Assembly: GCF_016862275.1 (NCBI RefSeq)
Contig: NZ_BOMQ01000021.1
Span: 1 to 64,000, forward strand
Source: Actinoplanes nipponensis
Lineage (GTDB): Bacteria; Actinomycetota; Actinomycetes; Mycobacteriales; Micromonosporaceae
Length of the DNA stretch: 64,000 bases
Direction: 5' to 3'
In this document: positions 42,861-52,093 of the stretch, piece after piece
Numbering within the stretch: position 1 is the first letter of the stretch
Layout: each line of letters starts with the position of its first letter
Translations under genes and position numbers: made by a program
Notes under the pieces: generated by a model
Seen by the model: the letters and a program-made list of their open reading frames with translations, nothing else
Database searches by the model: none
What the model was told of the DNA's origin: nothing

Positions 42861-43058
42861 TCAGTCCGCCGTCGGGCGGCGCCGTTGGGTGTCGTCGGCG
42901 ATGATCACAGCGGCAACGAGGAGAGCGACCACCACGGCGAAGAGCCAGGAGGCGTCGTCGATGAGCTGGGCGGCGGCAGGAGCCTGGAACGCGGCGAGCA
43001 GGAAACCCACCCACGCGAGGCGGCGCTGACGCTCGGACAGAAAACCGGCTGAACGCAT
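42861..43058 (-). CDS. Small two-helix membrane protein
   Basis: A 65-aa membrane protein: basic N-terminus (MRSAGFLSERQRRLAW), a first hydrophobic segment (VGFLLAAFQAPAAAQL), a second (WLFAVVVALLVAAVII), then a charged end. No family is recognised. ATG 43058 is chosen because upstream in-frame sequence to 43133 is hydrophilic and lacks a ribosome site; a longer protein is possible. Divergent from a lipoprotein gene. Confidence 0.55.
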   Translation of the reverse strand: MRSAGFLSERQRRLAWVGFLLAAFQAPAAAQLIDDASWLFAVVVALLVAAVIIADDTQRRRPTAD

Positions 43059-43125
43059 CCGGATATTGTTGCCCGATTTGGGTGCTTCACCGTCACCCTT
43101 TCGGCCGATTCCTGGTTGTCCGTTG

Positions 43126-43884
43126 GTGCCCACTGCGCAGCGTCATCGTCGCTCCACGAGCGGTACGCGATCGGTGTTGTCGCTGCTCGCGGCCGTGATC
43201 GTGGTGCTGTCCGCGGCCGGCTGCGGTCCCGTGACGACGCTCGGCGGCCGGCAGGCTCCGCCGGGTGACGGTCCACAGGAGCACGTGCTGGCCGGCGCGC
43301 TGCACGGCCGGACCGCCGCCTTCCTGATCGTCCGGGACGCCGCGTCGCGGGTCGACGTGCGCCTGGCCGACCTGCCGGGCCTGCTCTACCGGATCAGCAC
43401 GCCGGCCGACTCGGGCCTGGCGCCGGCGGTCACCGGCGCCCCGGGCCGGGTCCGCCTCGGCCTGCGCCCGACCGGCGGCGACGGCCCGGACACCGTGGAG
43501 ATCCTGCTGAACCGGGCGGTGCGCTGGGACATCCGGCTCCCGGCGGGCGCCGGCGAGCAGCACCTGGACCTGGCCGCGGGCCGGCTGAGCCGGTTGGAGC
43601 TCGGCTCGGGGACCGGCCTGGTCAGCCTGCGGCTGCCGCCGCCGCGGGGCACGGTGCCGATCCTCGTGGCCGGCGGCGTGGGCGAGGTGGCGGTGGCGAT
43701 GCCCCCGGGTACGCCCCTGCGCCTGCACCTGCGCGGCGGCGCGGGCCTGGTCGCGGTGCCCTGGGCCGGGCGGGCCCGCGCGGGGACGGGCGCGATCCTG
43801 GCCCCGGCGGGCTGGCGCACGGAGAAGGACCGCTACGCCCTCATGATCGCCGCGGAGGTGGGCAGCATCACCGTCTGGGGCTGA
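43126..43884 (+). CDS. Lipoprotein with beta-rich (toastrack-like) domain
   Basis: A 252-aa predicted lipoprotein. The signal sequence SVLSLLAAVIVVLSAAGC gives a lipobox with Cys about 33. The mature part is beta-rich with regular short repeats (VEILLNRAVRWDIRLPAG, LDLAAGRLSRLELGSGTG, VPILVAGGVGEVAVAMPPG), resembling the DUF4097/LiaF-type toastrack fold. Function unknown. GTG 43126 is inferred as start from the position of the signal peptide; the ribosome site is weak. Confidence 0.65.
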   Translation: MPTAQRHRRSTSGTRSVLSLLAAVIVVLSAAGCGPVTTLGGRQAPPGDGPQEHVLAGALHGRTAAFLIVRDAASRVDVRLADLPGLLYRISTPADSGLAPAVTGAPGRVRLGLRPTGGDGPDTVEILLNRAVRWDIRLPAGAGEQHLDLAAGRLSRLELGSGTGLVSLRLPPPRGTVPILVAGGVGEVAVAMPPGTPLRLHLRGGAGLVAVPWAGRARAGTGAILAPAGWRTEKDRYALMIAAEVGSITVWG

Positions 43885-43978
43885 CCGGGCGGCGGAGGCC
43901 CCCCGGGGCACGACCACCGCGGGGTTCGCCCGGCCATCGGGTCCTCCGCTGCGCCTGGGGACCCGGGGACGCGTACGG

Positions 43979-44016
43979 AAAAAAACGACCGCGACCAGGC
44001 ACCTGGTCGCGGTCGT
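43979..44016 (-). terminator. Rho-independent terminator, 15-bp stem
   Basis: ACGACCGCGACCAGG (43985-43999) pairs exactly with CCTGGTCGCGGTCGT (44002-44016). On the minus strand it is followed by a T tract (aaaaaaa at 43979-43985). It ends the 79-aa gene at 44034-44273. Confidence 0.9.
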
Positions 44017-44033
44017 GACCGAGCACGGAGCGC

Positions 44034-44273
44034 CTAGTGCGGCCCGCCGCGGCCGGTGGTGCTGGGGCGGTTCTCGCGGTCCGGGTCCGTCAGGCCCGGC
44101 CCGCCCTCGGTCGACACCTGGGCGTCGTGCCCGAAGGCCTGCTCCTCGCCGGCGTCGTTGTCGGTCGGGTCGCCCTGCCCGTCGGTGTCCCAGCTGGCCA
44201 TCGCCTCGCTGAGGTCCTTGACGGAGAGCTTCTCCTCGTCACGCCACACGCCGTCGTCCCTGCGGTCTGTCAT
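44034..44273 (-). CDS. Small acidic hydrophilic protein, 79 aa
   Basis: A 79-aa, strongly acidic and probably disordered protein (VWRDEEKLSVKDLSEAMASWDTDGQGDPTDND). No domain is recognised. The intrinsic terminator directly after it and the ATG at 44273 support a real transcription unit. It may be a stress-related small protein like others of this kind, but nothing in the sequence shows this. Confidence 0.6.
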   Translation of the reverse strand: MTDRRDDGVWRDEEKLSVKDLSEAMASWDTDGQGDPTDNDAGEEQAFGHDAQVSTEGGPGLTDPDRENRPSTTGRGGPH

Positions 44274-44307
44274 GACACCTGGCGTACCCCGGCGTCCGGA
44301 CAGCGAA

Positions 44308-44333
44308 ACGGCCGCCGGGTGACCGGCGGCCGT
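44308..44333 (-). terminator. Hairpin terminator of SRPBCC gene
   Basis: ACGGCCGCCGG (44308-44318) pairs with CCGGCGGCCGT (44323-44333), an 11-bp stem with a 4-nt loop, 15 bp downstream of the SRPBCC stop and followed by TTTCGC on the minus strand. Confidence 0.8.
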
Positions 44334-44348
44334 CGGGTGCTGGGTCGG

Positions 44349-44810
44349 TCAGGCGCCCGGGCGGTCCACCTGGCCGCGCCACGCGCCGGACTCGACGCCG
44401 CGGCTCTCGATGTACTCCTTGAAGCGCTTCATGTCGCCCTTGACCTGGCGGTCGAGGAAGCCGAGCTTGTCGCCGGCGGTCTCCGCCACGCCCTGCGGCT
44501 CGAAGTCCATCTGGCAGGTGACGCGGGTCTTGTTGTCGTCCAGCCGGTGGAAGGTCACGACGCCGGCCTGCTTGGAGCCCTCGATCGAGGTCCACGCGAC
44601 CCGCTCGTCCGGGAGCTGCTCGGTGATCTTGGCGTCGAACTCCCGCTTGACCCCGTCGATGTTGGTCTTCCAGTGCGTGGTGGTGGCGTCGAGCTGCCGG
44701 ATCTCCTCGACCCCGCCCATGAAGCGAGGGAACTCCTCGAACTGGGTCCACTGGTTGTACGCGGTGGTCACAGGGACGTTGACGTCAACGGACTCGGTGA
44801 CTGTACTCAC
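44349..44810 (-). CDS. SRPBCC (cyclase/dehydrase-like) protein
   Basis: A 153-aa START/Bet v1-fold protein: ESVDVNVPVTTAYNQWTQFEEFPRFMGGVEEIRQLD at the N-terminus and a hydrophobic-cavity beta-sheet after it, ending in a long helix (GDMKRFKEYIESRG). Similar proteins bind lipids or polyketides, or are stress-related; the ligand is unknown. The start is GTG 44810 with AGGGGA 6 nt upstream. Confidence 0.85.
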   Translation of the reverse strand: MSTVTESVDVNVPVTTAYNQWTQFEEFPRFMGGVEEIRQLDATTTHWKTNIDGVKREFDAKITEQLPDERVAWTSIEGSKQAGVVTFHRLDDNKTRVTCQMDFEPQGVAETAGDKLGFLDRQVKGDMKRFKEYIESRGVESGAWRGQVDRPGA

Positions 44811-44884
44811 GGTGATTCCCCTTCGTTGTTTGTTGCCCCGCCTTGCTGTGGTGCTGTTTTCAGACGTGCCCGGGCCCCGGCGGG

Positions 44885-45868
44885 CTAAACCGCGTCGTCC
44901 GGGCCGTCGTCGTCGGCTTTCTCACGCGGCGGCAGCGGCGGGTCCGGGTCCTCGTTGCCGGCCTGCAGCTGCCGGCCCCGCTGCACCTCTGCGTTGATCT
45001 CGACGCCCAGCATGAGGGCGGAGTTGGACAGGTAGATCCAGACCAGGAAGGCGATGACGGCGCCGAGGCTGCCGTAGGTCTTGTCGTACGAGCCGAAGTT
45101 GGCCACGTACAGGCCGAAGCCGAACGAGGCCAGCGCCCAGGCCAGCAGGGCCACGACGCCGCCGAGGGTGAGCCAGCGGAACCGGGGCTGCTTGACGTTG
45201 GGCGCGATCCAGAACAGCAGTGACAGCAGCAGCATCAGGATGAGCACCAACACCGGCCAGCGGCCGATCGAGTACGTCAGCTTCGCGGCGTCCCCGGCGT
45301 GCACGGCGTTGCCGACCGCGTCGACCAGCGGGCCGCTGATCACCAGCGCGGCCGCCACCACCGCCATCAGCACGAGAGCGATCGCGCTCAGGCCGATCTG
45401 CAGCGGGCGCAGCTTCCACCACGGACGCCCCTCGCGGACGCCGTAGATCCGGTTGGACGCGCGGGTGAACACGCCGATGTAGTTCGACGCCGACCACAGC
45501 GCGCCGAGCAGGCCGAAGCTGAGCAGCACCTTCGCGGAGCTCTGCTGCACGATGACCGCGTCGAGCAGGTCGGTGAAGCTCTTCTCGGCCACCACCGACC
45601 CAGCGCCCAGGTCCTTGAGGATGCCGATGACCGTGTCGACCGCCGTCCGGCCGTCGGTCACCAGGTTGACCAAGGCCACCACGACGATCCCGACCGGGAA
45701 GATGGCCAGCACGGCGTTGTAGGTCAGGGCGGCGGCGAGGTCGCCGCAGTCGTCGTCGAGGAAGCCGTTGACGCTGCGCCACAGCACCCCCCGCCAGGTC
45801 GACCAGCGCAGCTGGCGGAAGCCCGTGGGCAGCGGGTTGGTCCCGGTACGCGCCGTGGCGGCTGTCAT
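44885..45868 (-). CDS. YihY/BrkB-family membrane protein
   Basis: A 327-aa protein with six hydrophobic helices. Family blocks are present: DLAAALTYNAVLAIFPVGIVVVALVNLV, LWSASNYIGVFTRASNRIYGV, and SLGAVIAFLVWIYLSNSALMLGVEINAE. Once called ribonuclease BN, the family is now regarded as membrane proteins of unknown transport function. A charged C-terminal tail follows. ATG 45868 has GAGGAG about 9 nt upstream. Divergent from the CrtI-like gene. Confidence 0.92.
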   Translation of the reverse strand: MTAATARTGTNPLPTGFRQLRWSTWRGVLWRSVNGFLDDDCGDLAAALTYNAVLAIFPVGIVVVALVNLVTDGRTAVDTVIGILKDLGAGSVVAEKSFTDLLDAVIVQQSSAKVLLSFGLLGALWSASNYIGVFTRASNRIYGVREGRPWWKLRPLQIGLSAIALVLMAVVAAALVISGPLVDAVGNAVHAGDAAKLTYSIGRWPVLVLILMLLLSLLFWIAPNVKQPRFRWLTLGGVVALLAWALASFGFGLYVANFGSYDKTYGSLGAVIAFLVWIYLSNSALMLGVEINAEVQRGRQLQAGNEDPDPPLPPREKADDDGPDDAV

Positions 45869-45974
45869 GATGCGGCTCCTCGTCCGTCACGCCGTGCACT
45901 CGGGGCACTACCCGGCGGGGGTTTGCGACAAACTCGGCGGGGTAGGCCGAGCGCAACGAGAGGCGGCGGGTGAC

Positions 45975-47564
45975 GTGGAACGAGCGGACGCGATAGTCAT
46001 CGGGGCGGGACACAACGGGCTGGTGGCGGCGAACCTGCTGGCCGACGCCGGCTGGAGTGTCGAGGTGCTGGAGGCGACGCCGAACCCCGGCGGCGCGGTG
46101 CGCTCGGGCTACGTGACGGCGCCGGGCTACCTGAGCGATCTGTTCAGCTCCTTCTACCCGCTGGGCTACGCCTCGCCGGTGATGCGCGGCCTCGAGCTGG
46201 GCGAGCACGGCCTGAGCTGGACCAACGCCCCCGACGTGCTGACCCACCTGCTGCCCGACGGGCGGGCGGCCACCGTCAACCGCGACCTCGAGACCACCAT
46301 GGCCTCGATGGAACAGTTCGCCCCGGGCGACGGGGAGCGCTGGCGGCACGCGTACGACGACTGGCGCGACGTCTCCCAGCAGATGCTCGGCGTGCTGTTC
46401 ACCCCGTTCCCGCCGGTGCGGGCCGGGCTGGAGCTGGCCCGGGAGCTGAAGGTCGGCGGCGCGCTGCGCCTGGCCCGCCGGCTCGTGCTGTCGGTGCGGG
46501 AGCTGGGCGCCGAGCTGTTCGAGGGCGAGGGCGCGCAGCTCGCGCTGGCCGGCTGCGCCCTGCACACGGACCTGTCGCCGGAGGAGGCGGGCGGCGGCGT
46601 CTACGGCTGGCTGCTGGCCATGCTCGGCCAGGAGTACGGCTGGCCGGTCCCGGTCGGCGGCGCCCAGCAGATCACCTCGGCGCTGGTCGCCCGCCTGGAG
46701 TCGCGCGGCGGCCGGATCACCTACGACACCCCGGTGACCCGCATCCTGGTCGCGCGGGGCAAGGCGATGGGGGTGCGCACGGCCGACGGCCGCAACTGGC
46801 GGGCCAGGCGGGCGGTGCTGGCCGACGTCCCGGCCCCCGCGCTGTACCTGGACATGGTGGGCGAGCGGTGGCTGCCCGGGCGCTTCCGGGAGGACCTGGA
46901 GTTCTTCCGCTGGGACGGCGCCACCGTCAAGGTCGACTGGGCGGTCAACGGCAAGATCCCGTGGAAGAACCCGGCGGCGGCCGGCTCGGGCACGGTCCAC
47001 CTGGGCGCGGACCTCAACGGGCTGACCCGGTACGCCGCCCACCTCGCCGTCGACGAGATGCCGCCGGACCCGTTCCTGCTGCTGGGGCAGATGACCACCG
47101 CGGACCCCTCGCACTCGCCGGAGGGCACCGAGTCGGTGTGGGCGTACACCCACCTGCCGCACCGCCGGCACTGGGCGGCCGACGACATCGCCGCGCACGT
47201 GCAGCGCATGGAGGCGGTGCTGGAGGAGCACGCGCCCGGCTTCGGCCGGATGGTCGTGGGCCGCAATGTGTTCTCCCCGGCCGACCTCGAGCGGGAGGAC
47301 CCGTCCCTGGTCGGCGGGGCCCTGGGCGGCGGCACGGCGGCGGCGTTCCAGCAGCTGTTCCTGCGCCCGATCCCCGGGCTGGGCCGCCCGGACACCCCGG
47401 TGGACCGGCTGTTCCTGGCCAGCGCGTCGGCCCATCCGGGCGGTGGGGTGCACGGGGCGCCGGGGGCGAACGCGGCCCGGGCCGCGCTGGCCCGGGACCG
47501 CATGCTCACCGGCCGGCTCTACGAGGCCGCGATCGCCTCGGCCCACCGGGCGATCTACCGCTGA
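45975..47564 (+). CDS. CrtI-like FAD-dependent oxidoreductase
   Basis: A 529-aa phytoene desaturase-type flavoprotein. The dinucleotide-binding motif IVIGAGHNGLVAANLLADAGWSVEVLEA is at about 7-34, followed by PGGAVRSGYV, the PVPVGGAQQITSAL block and the C-terminal LFLASASAHPGGGVHGAPGANAA flavin segment. The group includes carotenoid desaturases and isomerases but also many unassigned proteins; no other carotenoid gene is near. GTG 45975 is the first codon before the FAD motif, with a weak GAGAGGCGG site upstream. Confidence 0.85.
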   Translation: MERADAIVIGAGHNGLVAANLLADAGWSVEVLEATPNPGGAVRSGYVTAPGYLSDLFSSFYPLGYASPVMRGLELGEHGLSWTNAPDVLTHLLPDGRAATVNRDLETTMASMEQFAPGDGERWRHAYDDWRDVSQQMLGVLFTPFPPVRAGLELARELKVGGALRLARRLVLSVRELGAELFEGEGAQLALAGCALHTDLSPEEAGGGVYGWLLAMLGQEYGWPVPVGGAQQITSALVARLESRGGRITYDTPVTRILVARGKAMGVRTADGRNWRARRAVLADVPAPALYLDMVGERWLPGRFREDLEFFRWDGATVKVDWAVNGKIPWKNPAAAGSGTVHLGADLNGLTRYAAHLAVDEMPPDPFLLLGQMTTADPSHSPEGTESVWAYTHLPHRRHWAADDIAAHVQRMEAVLEEHAPGFGRMVVGRNVFSPADLEREDPSLVGGALGGGTAAAFQQLFLRPIPGLGRPDTPVDRLFLASASAHPGGGVHGAPGANAARAALARDRMLTGRLYEAAIASAHRAIYR

Positions 47565-47568
47565 CCCG

Positions 47569-48576
47569 TCAGCGGCGGCGCAGCAGAGTCGTCGCCGCCG
47601 CCGCGGCCAGCCCGGCCCCGACGACCCCGGTGACCAGCGGCTTGTGCATCGCCGCCCAGAGCGCGAAGGAGCTGGTGCGGGACTGGTCGTCGAAGACGCC
47701 GTGGGCGCCGTGGTCGCGGTCCTCGTCGGCCGGCTTGTCGACGTTGTCCTGCCAGGTCGCCGGGTCGATCGGCTCGGCGGTCTGCTGGCCCTGGTAGCCC
47801 TGCTGGTCCCGGGCCAGGTACCGGTCCAGCAGGCCGGGGGCGACGATGTTGCCGAGCCGGGTCTTCAGCGTCGGGCCCCCGACGTTGATCTCCCGCTTGC
47901 CGTGGTCGGCCACCCAGAGCACCGCCCGGGCCACCACCTCCGGCTGGTAGATCGGCGGCACCGGCTGCGGGTGCCGGGGCAGCCGGGTGCGCACCCAGGA
48001 GAACTGCGGCGTGTTGACCGCCGGCAGCTGCACCATCGACAGCTTGACCCGGTTGCCGTCGTGCAGCAGCTCGGCCCGCAGCGAGTCGTTGAAGCCCTGG
48101 ATGGCGTGCTTGGTGGCGCAGTACGGGGCCTGCAGCGGGATGCCCCGGTAGGCCAGCGCGGAGCCGACCTGCACGATCGCCCCGTGCCCGGCCGGCCGCA
48201 TGTGCCTCAGGGCGGCCAGGGTGCCGTGCACGGTGCCGAGGAAGTTGACCTCGGTGACCCGGCGGTACTCGGCCGGGGTGATCTCCCACGCGGGGGCGAA
48301 CACCGAGACCATGGCGTCGTTGATCCAGACGTCGATGCCGCCCCAGGTCCGCGCGACCTCGTCGGCGACGTCCTGCACCGCGTCGGCGTCGGCCACGTCG
48401 ACCTGGAACGTGCGCACGTCGGCGGCGCCGGCCGCCCGCGCCTCCAGCGAGGCGCCCTCCAGCCCGGCGCGGCCGCGGGCGATCAGGGCGAGCTTGGCGC
48501 CGCGGGCCGCGTACGCCGCGGTGACCGCCCGCCCGACGCCGGCGCTGGCCCCGGTGATGACCACGACCTGGCTCAT
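47569..48576 (-). CDS. SDR oxidoreductase with C-terminal membrane helix
   Basis: A 335-aa SDR. TGASAGVGRA (about 8-17), the active-site serine in IVQVGSALAYRG, and YCATKHA are present. Instead of the usual NAG the motif is WINDAM. After the catalytic domain (to about 250) comes a hydrophilic stretch and a final hydrophobic helix (VVGAGLAAAAATTLLRRR), so it is probably membrane-tethered. ATG 48576 has GGAGGT upstream and overlaps the stop of the SRPBCC gene (ATGA), forming a two-gene operon. Confidence 0.88.
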   Translation of the reverse strand: MSQVVVITGASAGVGRAVTAAYAARGAKLALIARGRAGLEGASLEARAAGAADVRTFQVDVADADAVQDVADEVARTWGGIDVWINDAMVSVFAPAWEITPAEYRRVTEVNFLGTVHGTLAALRHMRPAGHGAIVQVGSALAYRGIPLQAPYCATKHAIQGFNDSLRAELLHDGNRVKLSMVQLPAVNTPQFSWVRTRLPRHPQPVPPIYQPEVVARAVLWVADHGKREINVGGPTLKTRLGNIVAPGLLDRYLARDQQGYQGQQTAEPIDPATWQDNVDKPADEDRDHGAHGVFDDQSRTSSFALWAAMHKPLVTGVVGAGLAAAAATTLLRRR

Positions 48577-49028
48577 CGGCGGACCTCCTTGGGGGTGGAA
48601 CGCAGCACGATGTCGGTGAGCCGGCGCAGCGACTCGATGTTGCGCCGGTGCAGCACGAGGTCGTTGAGCTTGTTGCGAACGAACAGCAGGGGCCCGGCCT
48701 CGAAGTCCTCCTTCATGGTGATCCGGGTGCCGCCGGCGGTCAGCGGGTCCAGGATGATCTCCACGACGGCCGAGCCGAGCGGCCAGAGCCCGGCGCGCAG
48801 CTTCAGCGACCGGTTCGGCACGACGGCCAGGACCGTCGAGCTGTCGTGCAGCGACAACGGCCACGGACCGGCCTTGTGGTGCAGCTGGGCACCCACCTGG
48901 GGCCAGTGCTCGTCCACGTCCCGGATGTGCACCGTGCCCACGACCCAGTCGCTGTAGGTCCACCCGTCCGCCAGGACGGCGAAGATCTGCTCCGGAGAGG
49001 CCTGAACGGTACGCTTCACAATAGCCAC
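48573..49028 (-). CDS. SRPBCC polyketide cyclase-like protein
   Basis: A 151-aa START-fold protein starting at GTG 49028 (VAIVKRTVQASPEQIFAVLADGWTYSDWVVG). The cavity-lining strands and final helix follow the polyketide cyclase/dehydrase pattern. First gene of an operon with the SDR; this SRPBCC-SDR pairing suggests a shared lipophilic substrate, which is inference. GTG 49019 and ATG 49079 are other possible starts. Confidence 0.85.
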   Translation of the reverse strand: MAIVKRTVQASPEQIFAVLADGWTYSDWVVGTVHIRDVDEHWPQVGAQLHHKAGPWPLSLHDSSTVLAVVPNRSLKLRAGLWPLGSAVVEIILDPLTAGGTRITMKEDFEAGPLLFVRNKLNDLVLHRRNIESLRRLTDIVLRSTPKEVRR

Positions 49029-49146
49029 GAGGCACACGTACCCGGCCCCGGGATGTTTACGCTTGTGGGTGTCGGGCATGTCTCGCCGGGTATCACAGCC
49101 TCAACTCCGGTCTTTCTCCGGGACTCAAGCTGTTGGAGGAGACCCC

Positions 49147-50352
49147 GTGCGCATCGCGATGATTTCCGAGCACGCGAGTCCGCTCACCACCCGGGACACC
49201 ACCGGGGTGCAGCACCGGCACGTGGCCGAGCTGTCGGCCGCGCTGGCCGAGCTGGGCCACGAGGTACGCGTCTACACCCGCCGCGACGACCCGCACCTGC
49301 CCGCCATGGTGCGGATGAGCGAGGGCGTGTCCGTCGTGCACGTGCCGGCGGGCCCGGCCCTGCACCTGCCGCCCGAGCAGCTGCTGTCGCACATGGGCGA
49401 TTTCGCCCAGTGGCTGCGCACCGAGTGGCGCGACACCGACTGGCTGCCCGAGGTGGCCCACGCCCACTTCTGGACCAGCGGCCTGGCCGCGGTCACCGCC
49501 GCCCGGCAGGTCGGCATCCCGGTCGTGCAGTCGTTCCACGAGCTCGGCGCCTTCGTCGAGTCGGCCGAGGGCGGTCCGTCGCGGGCCGGCTACGAGCGGG
49601 CCCTGGGCCGGGCGGTCGACCGGGTCGTCGCCCAGACCCAGAACGAGGCCCGCGGGCTGGTGCGCATCGGCGTGCCGCGCACCCAGCTGACCGTGGTGCC
49701 CGCCGGCGTCGACAGCGAGCGGTTCACCCCGGACGGCCCGGCGGTCGACCGCGACCCCGAACGTCCCCGCATCCTGTCCGTCGGCCGGCTGGTCGAGCGC
49801 AAGGGCTACGGCGACGTCATCCAGGCCATGCGCTACCTGCCCGGCGCCGAGTACGTCGTGGTCGGCGGCCCGTCGGCGGCCCAGCTGGCCGCGGACCCGC
49901 AGGCCAGGAAGCTGCGCGCGCTGGCCGAGCACTACCAGGTGGCCGACCGGGTGCGGCTGGTCGGCGGGGTGCCCAGCGCCGACATGCCGCGCTGGTACCG
50001 CTCGGCCGACCTGCTGGTCGCCGCGCCCTGGCAGGAGCAGTTCGAGCTGGCCCCGCTGGAGGCGATGGCCTGCGGCGTGCCGGTGATCGGCACCTCCGTC
50101 GGCGGGATCAACGAGACCGTCGTGGACGGCCTGACCGGCGACCTGGTCCCGGCCCGCGACCCGCGGGCGCTGGGCGGGGCGTTGCGCCGGCTGGTCAACG
50201 ACAAGGTACGGCGCTTCGCGTACGCGACGGCGGCGCTGGACCGGGCCCGGCAGGCGTACTCGTGGAAGCGCGTCGCCGCCCAGGTCGGCTCGGTGTACGC
50301 GGCGGTCTCCGGCCGCAAGTCCAGCGAGACCGGCGCCGAGGCGACGGTGTAG
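49147..50352 (+). CDS. GT4-family glycosyltransferase
   Basis: A 401-aa GT-B glycosyltransferase. The N-terminal half has AMISEHASPLTTRDTTGVQHRHVAELSAALAELGHEV, typical of GT4 donors that read NDP-sugar, and the C-terminal half has RILSVGRLVERKGYGDVI and the E-x7-E motif region EQFELAPLEAMACGVPVIGTSVGGINETV. The sugar and acceptor are unknown. GTG 49147 has a perfect GGAGGAG. It ends at a hairpin terminator. Confidence 0.92.
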   Translation: MRIAMISEHASPLTTRDTTGVQHRHVAELSAALAELGHEVRVYTRRDDPHLPAMVRMSEGVSVVHVPAGPALHLPPEQLLSHMGDFAQWLRTEWRDTDWLPEVAHAHFWTSGLAAVTAARQVGIPVVQSFHELGAFVESAEGGPSRAGYERALGRAVDRVVAQTQNEARGLVRIGVPRTQLTVVPAGVDSERFTPDGPAVDRDPERPRILSVGRLVERKGYGDVIQAMRYLPGAEYVVVGGPSAAQLAADPQARKLRALAEHYQVADRVRLVGGVPSADMPRWYRSADLLVAAPWQEQFELAPLEAMACGVPVIGTSVGGINETVVDGLTGDLVPARDPRALGGALRRLVNDKVRRFAYATAALDRARQAYSWKRVAAQVGSVYAAVSGRKSSETGAEATV

Positions 50353-50358
50353 GCGCGG

Positions 50359-50384
50359 GTCCACCGATCGGTTGACCGGTGGAC
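50359..50384 (+). terminator. Hairpin terminator after glycosyltransferase
   Basis: GTCCACCG (50359-50366) pairs with CGGTGGAC (50377-50384) across a 10-nt loop, 6 bp after the stop; outer GCG and CGC flanks can extend it. Confidence 0.65.
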
Positions 50385-50433
50385 TCGCGAGCTGGTCGAT
50401 TCGCCGCCCGGCGTCGGTTGCGACGCTGGGCCC

Positions 50434-51345
50434 ATGACCGTTATCACCGTCGACCACCTCCAGAAACGCTACGGCGACACCGTGGCCGTCCGGGATGTGT
50501 CGTTCACCGTCGAGCGCGGTGAGATCTTCGGCGTCCTGGGTCCCAACGGCGCCGGCAAGACCACCACCGTCGAGTCCATCGCCGGGCTGCGCACGCCGGA
50601 CGGCGGCACGATCTCCGTGCTGGACCGCGATCCCCGCGACCCGCAGCTGCGCCGGCTGGTCGGCGTGCAGCTGCAGGAGAGCCGGCTCGCCGAGAAGATG
50701 ACCGCCGGCGAGGCCCTGGCGCTGTACTCCGCGTTCTATCCCGAGCCGGCCGACTGGCGCCGCCTGGCCGACGAGCTCGGCCTGGGCGGCACGCTGACGA
50801 CCCGCTACGGCAAGCTCTCCGGCGGGCAGAAGCAGCGCCTTTCCATCGCGCTGGCGCTGATCGGCAACCCGGCCATCGCCATCCTGGACGAGCTCACCAC
50901 CGGCCTGGACCCGCAGGCCCGGCGGGACACCTGGGAGCTGGTCGAGTCCGTCCGCGACCGCGGGGTCACGGTGCTGCTGGTCACGCACTTCATGGAGGAG
51001 GCCGAGCGGCTCTGCGACCGGGTCGCCCTGATCGACGCCGGCGCGGTCGTGGCCCTGGACACCCCCGGCGGGCTGGTCGCCCGGGTCTCGGCGGAGCAGC
51101 GGATCCGCTTCCGGCCGTCCGTGCCGCTGGACGACGGCGTGCTCACCGGCCTGGCCGAGGTCCGCGAGGTCCGCCGGCACGGCACCCAGATCGAGGTGAT
51201 CGGCGAGGGCAACGTGCTGCACGCCGTCACGGCGGCCCTGGCCGTCCACCGGATCATCGCCAACGAGCTGCGCGTCGAGCAGGCCACCCTGGACGACGCG
51301 TTCGTCCGGCTGACCGGGCGCGCCATCACGGGGGAGCAGTCCTGA
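50434..51345 (+). CDS. ABC exporter ATP-binding protein
   Basis: A 303-aa ABC-2 type ATPase. Walker A GPNGAGKTTT is at about 36-45, the signature LSGGQKQRLSIAL near 129-141, and Walker B is AILDELTTGLDP, with Leu in place of the usual Pro after Glu. A C-terminal extension (about 220-303) is typical of DrrA/antibiotic-type exporters. The stop overlaps the permease ATG (TGATG). First of four genes in an operon with a two-component pair, so export is probably signal-controlled. Confidence 0.93.
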   Translation: MTVITVDHLQKRYGDTVAVRDVSFTVERGEIFGVLGPNGAGKTTTVESIAGLRTPDGGTISVLDRDPRDPQLRRLVGVQLQESRLAEKMTAGEALALYSAFYPEPADWRRLADELGLGGTLTTRYGKLSGGQKQRLSIALALIGNPAIAILDELTTGLDPQARRDTWELVESVRDRGVTVLLVTHFMEEAERLCDRVALIDAGAVVALDTPGGLVARVSAEQRIRFRPSVPLDDGVLTGLAEVREVRRHGTQIEVIGEGNVLHAVTAALAVHRIIANELRVEQATLDDAFVRLTGRAITGEQS

Positions 51346-52085
51346 TGCGCGTCTTCGCCGAACTGACCCGGTCCGAGTTCCGGCTGCTGCGGCGCGAACC
51401 GATGCAGCTCTTCTGGATCTTCGTCTTCCCGTCGCTGCTGGTGGTCATCCTCGGTTGCGTGCCACCGTTCCGGGAGCCCAACCCCGACCTCGGCGGCCGC
51501 CGCGTCATCGACCTGTACGTGGCCATCGCGATCATCCTGACCCTGGCCTCGCTGGCGTTGCAGGTGGCGCCGATGGCGCTGGCCACGTACCGGGAGCGGG
51601 GGGTCCTGCGCCGGCTCGCCACCACCCCGGCCCGGCCCGGCGCGCTGCTCGGCGCCCAGCTGGTCATGAGCCTGCTGACCGCGATCGGCTCCGTGATCCT
51701 GCTGCTGCTGGTCGGCCGGCTGGCCTTCGGCGTGGCCCTGCCGCGGCAGGTCGCCGGTTTCGCGGTCGCCTTCCTGGCCACCGCCGGCGCCGCGTTCGCC
51801 CTCGGGTTGTTCGTCGCCGCGGTCGCCCCCGGCGGCAAGGCGGCCAACACCATCGGCACCCTGATCTTCTTCCCGTTGATGTTCTTCGCCGGGCTGTGGA
51901 CCCCGCGCGAGGTGTTTCCCCAGGTCCTGCGCCGGATCGCCGACCTGACGCCGCTGGGCGCCGGCGAGCGGGCCCTGCAGGACGCGATGAGCGGGCAGTG
52001 GCCGGCCTGGGGATCGCTTACCGTGCTGGTGGCCTACATGCTGGTCTTCGGGCTGGCGGCGGCCAGACTGTTCCGCTGGGAGTGA
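51345..52085 (+). CDS. ABC-2 type permease
   Basis: A 246-aa membrane subunit with six hydrophobic helices. It has the N-terminal RSEFRLLRREPMQLFWIFVFPSLLVVILG, the coupling segment YRERGVLRRLATTPARPGALLGAQL, and the final FFAGLWTPREVFPQVLRRIADLTPLG. Partner of the ATPase just upstream. Substrate could be a drug, lipid or peptide. Confidence 0.93.
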   Translation: MRVFAELTRSEFRLLRREPMQLFWIFVFPSLLVVILGCVPPFREPNPDLGGRRVIDLYVAIAIILTLASLALQVAPMALATYRERGVLRRLATTPARPGALLGAQLVMSLLTAIGSVILLLLVGRLAFGVALPRQVAGFAVAFLATAGAAFALGLFVAAVAPGGKAANTIGTLIFFPLMFFAGLWTPREVFPQVLRRIADLTPLGAGERALQDAMSGQWPAWGSLTVLVAYMLVFGLAAARLFRWE

Positions 52086-52093
52086 GGAGCGCC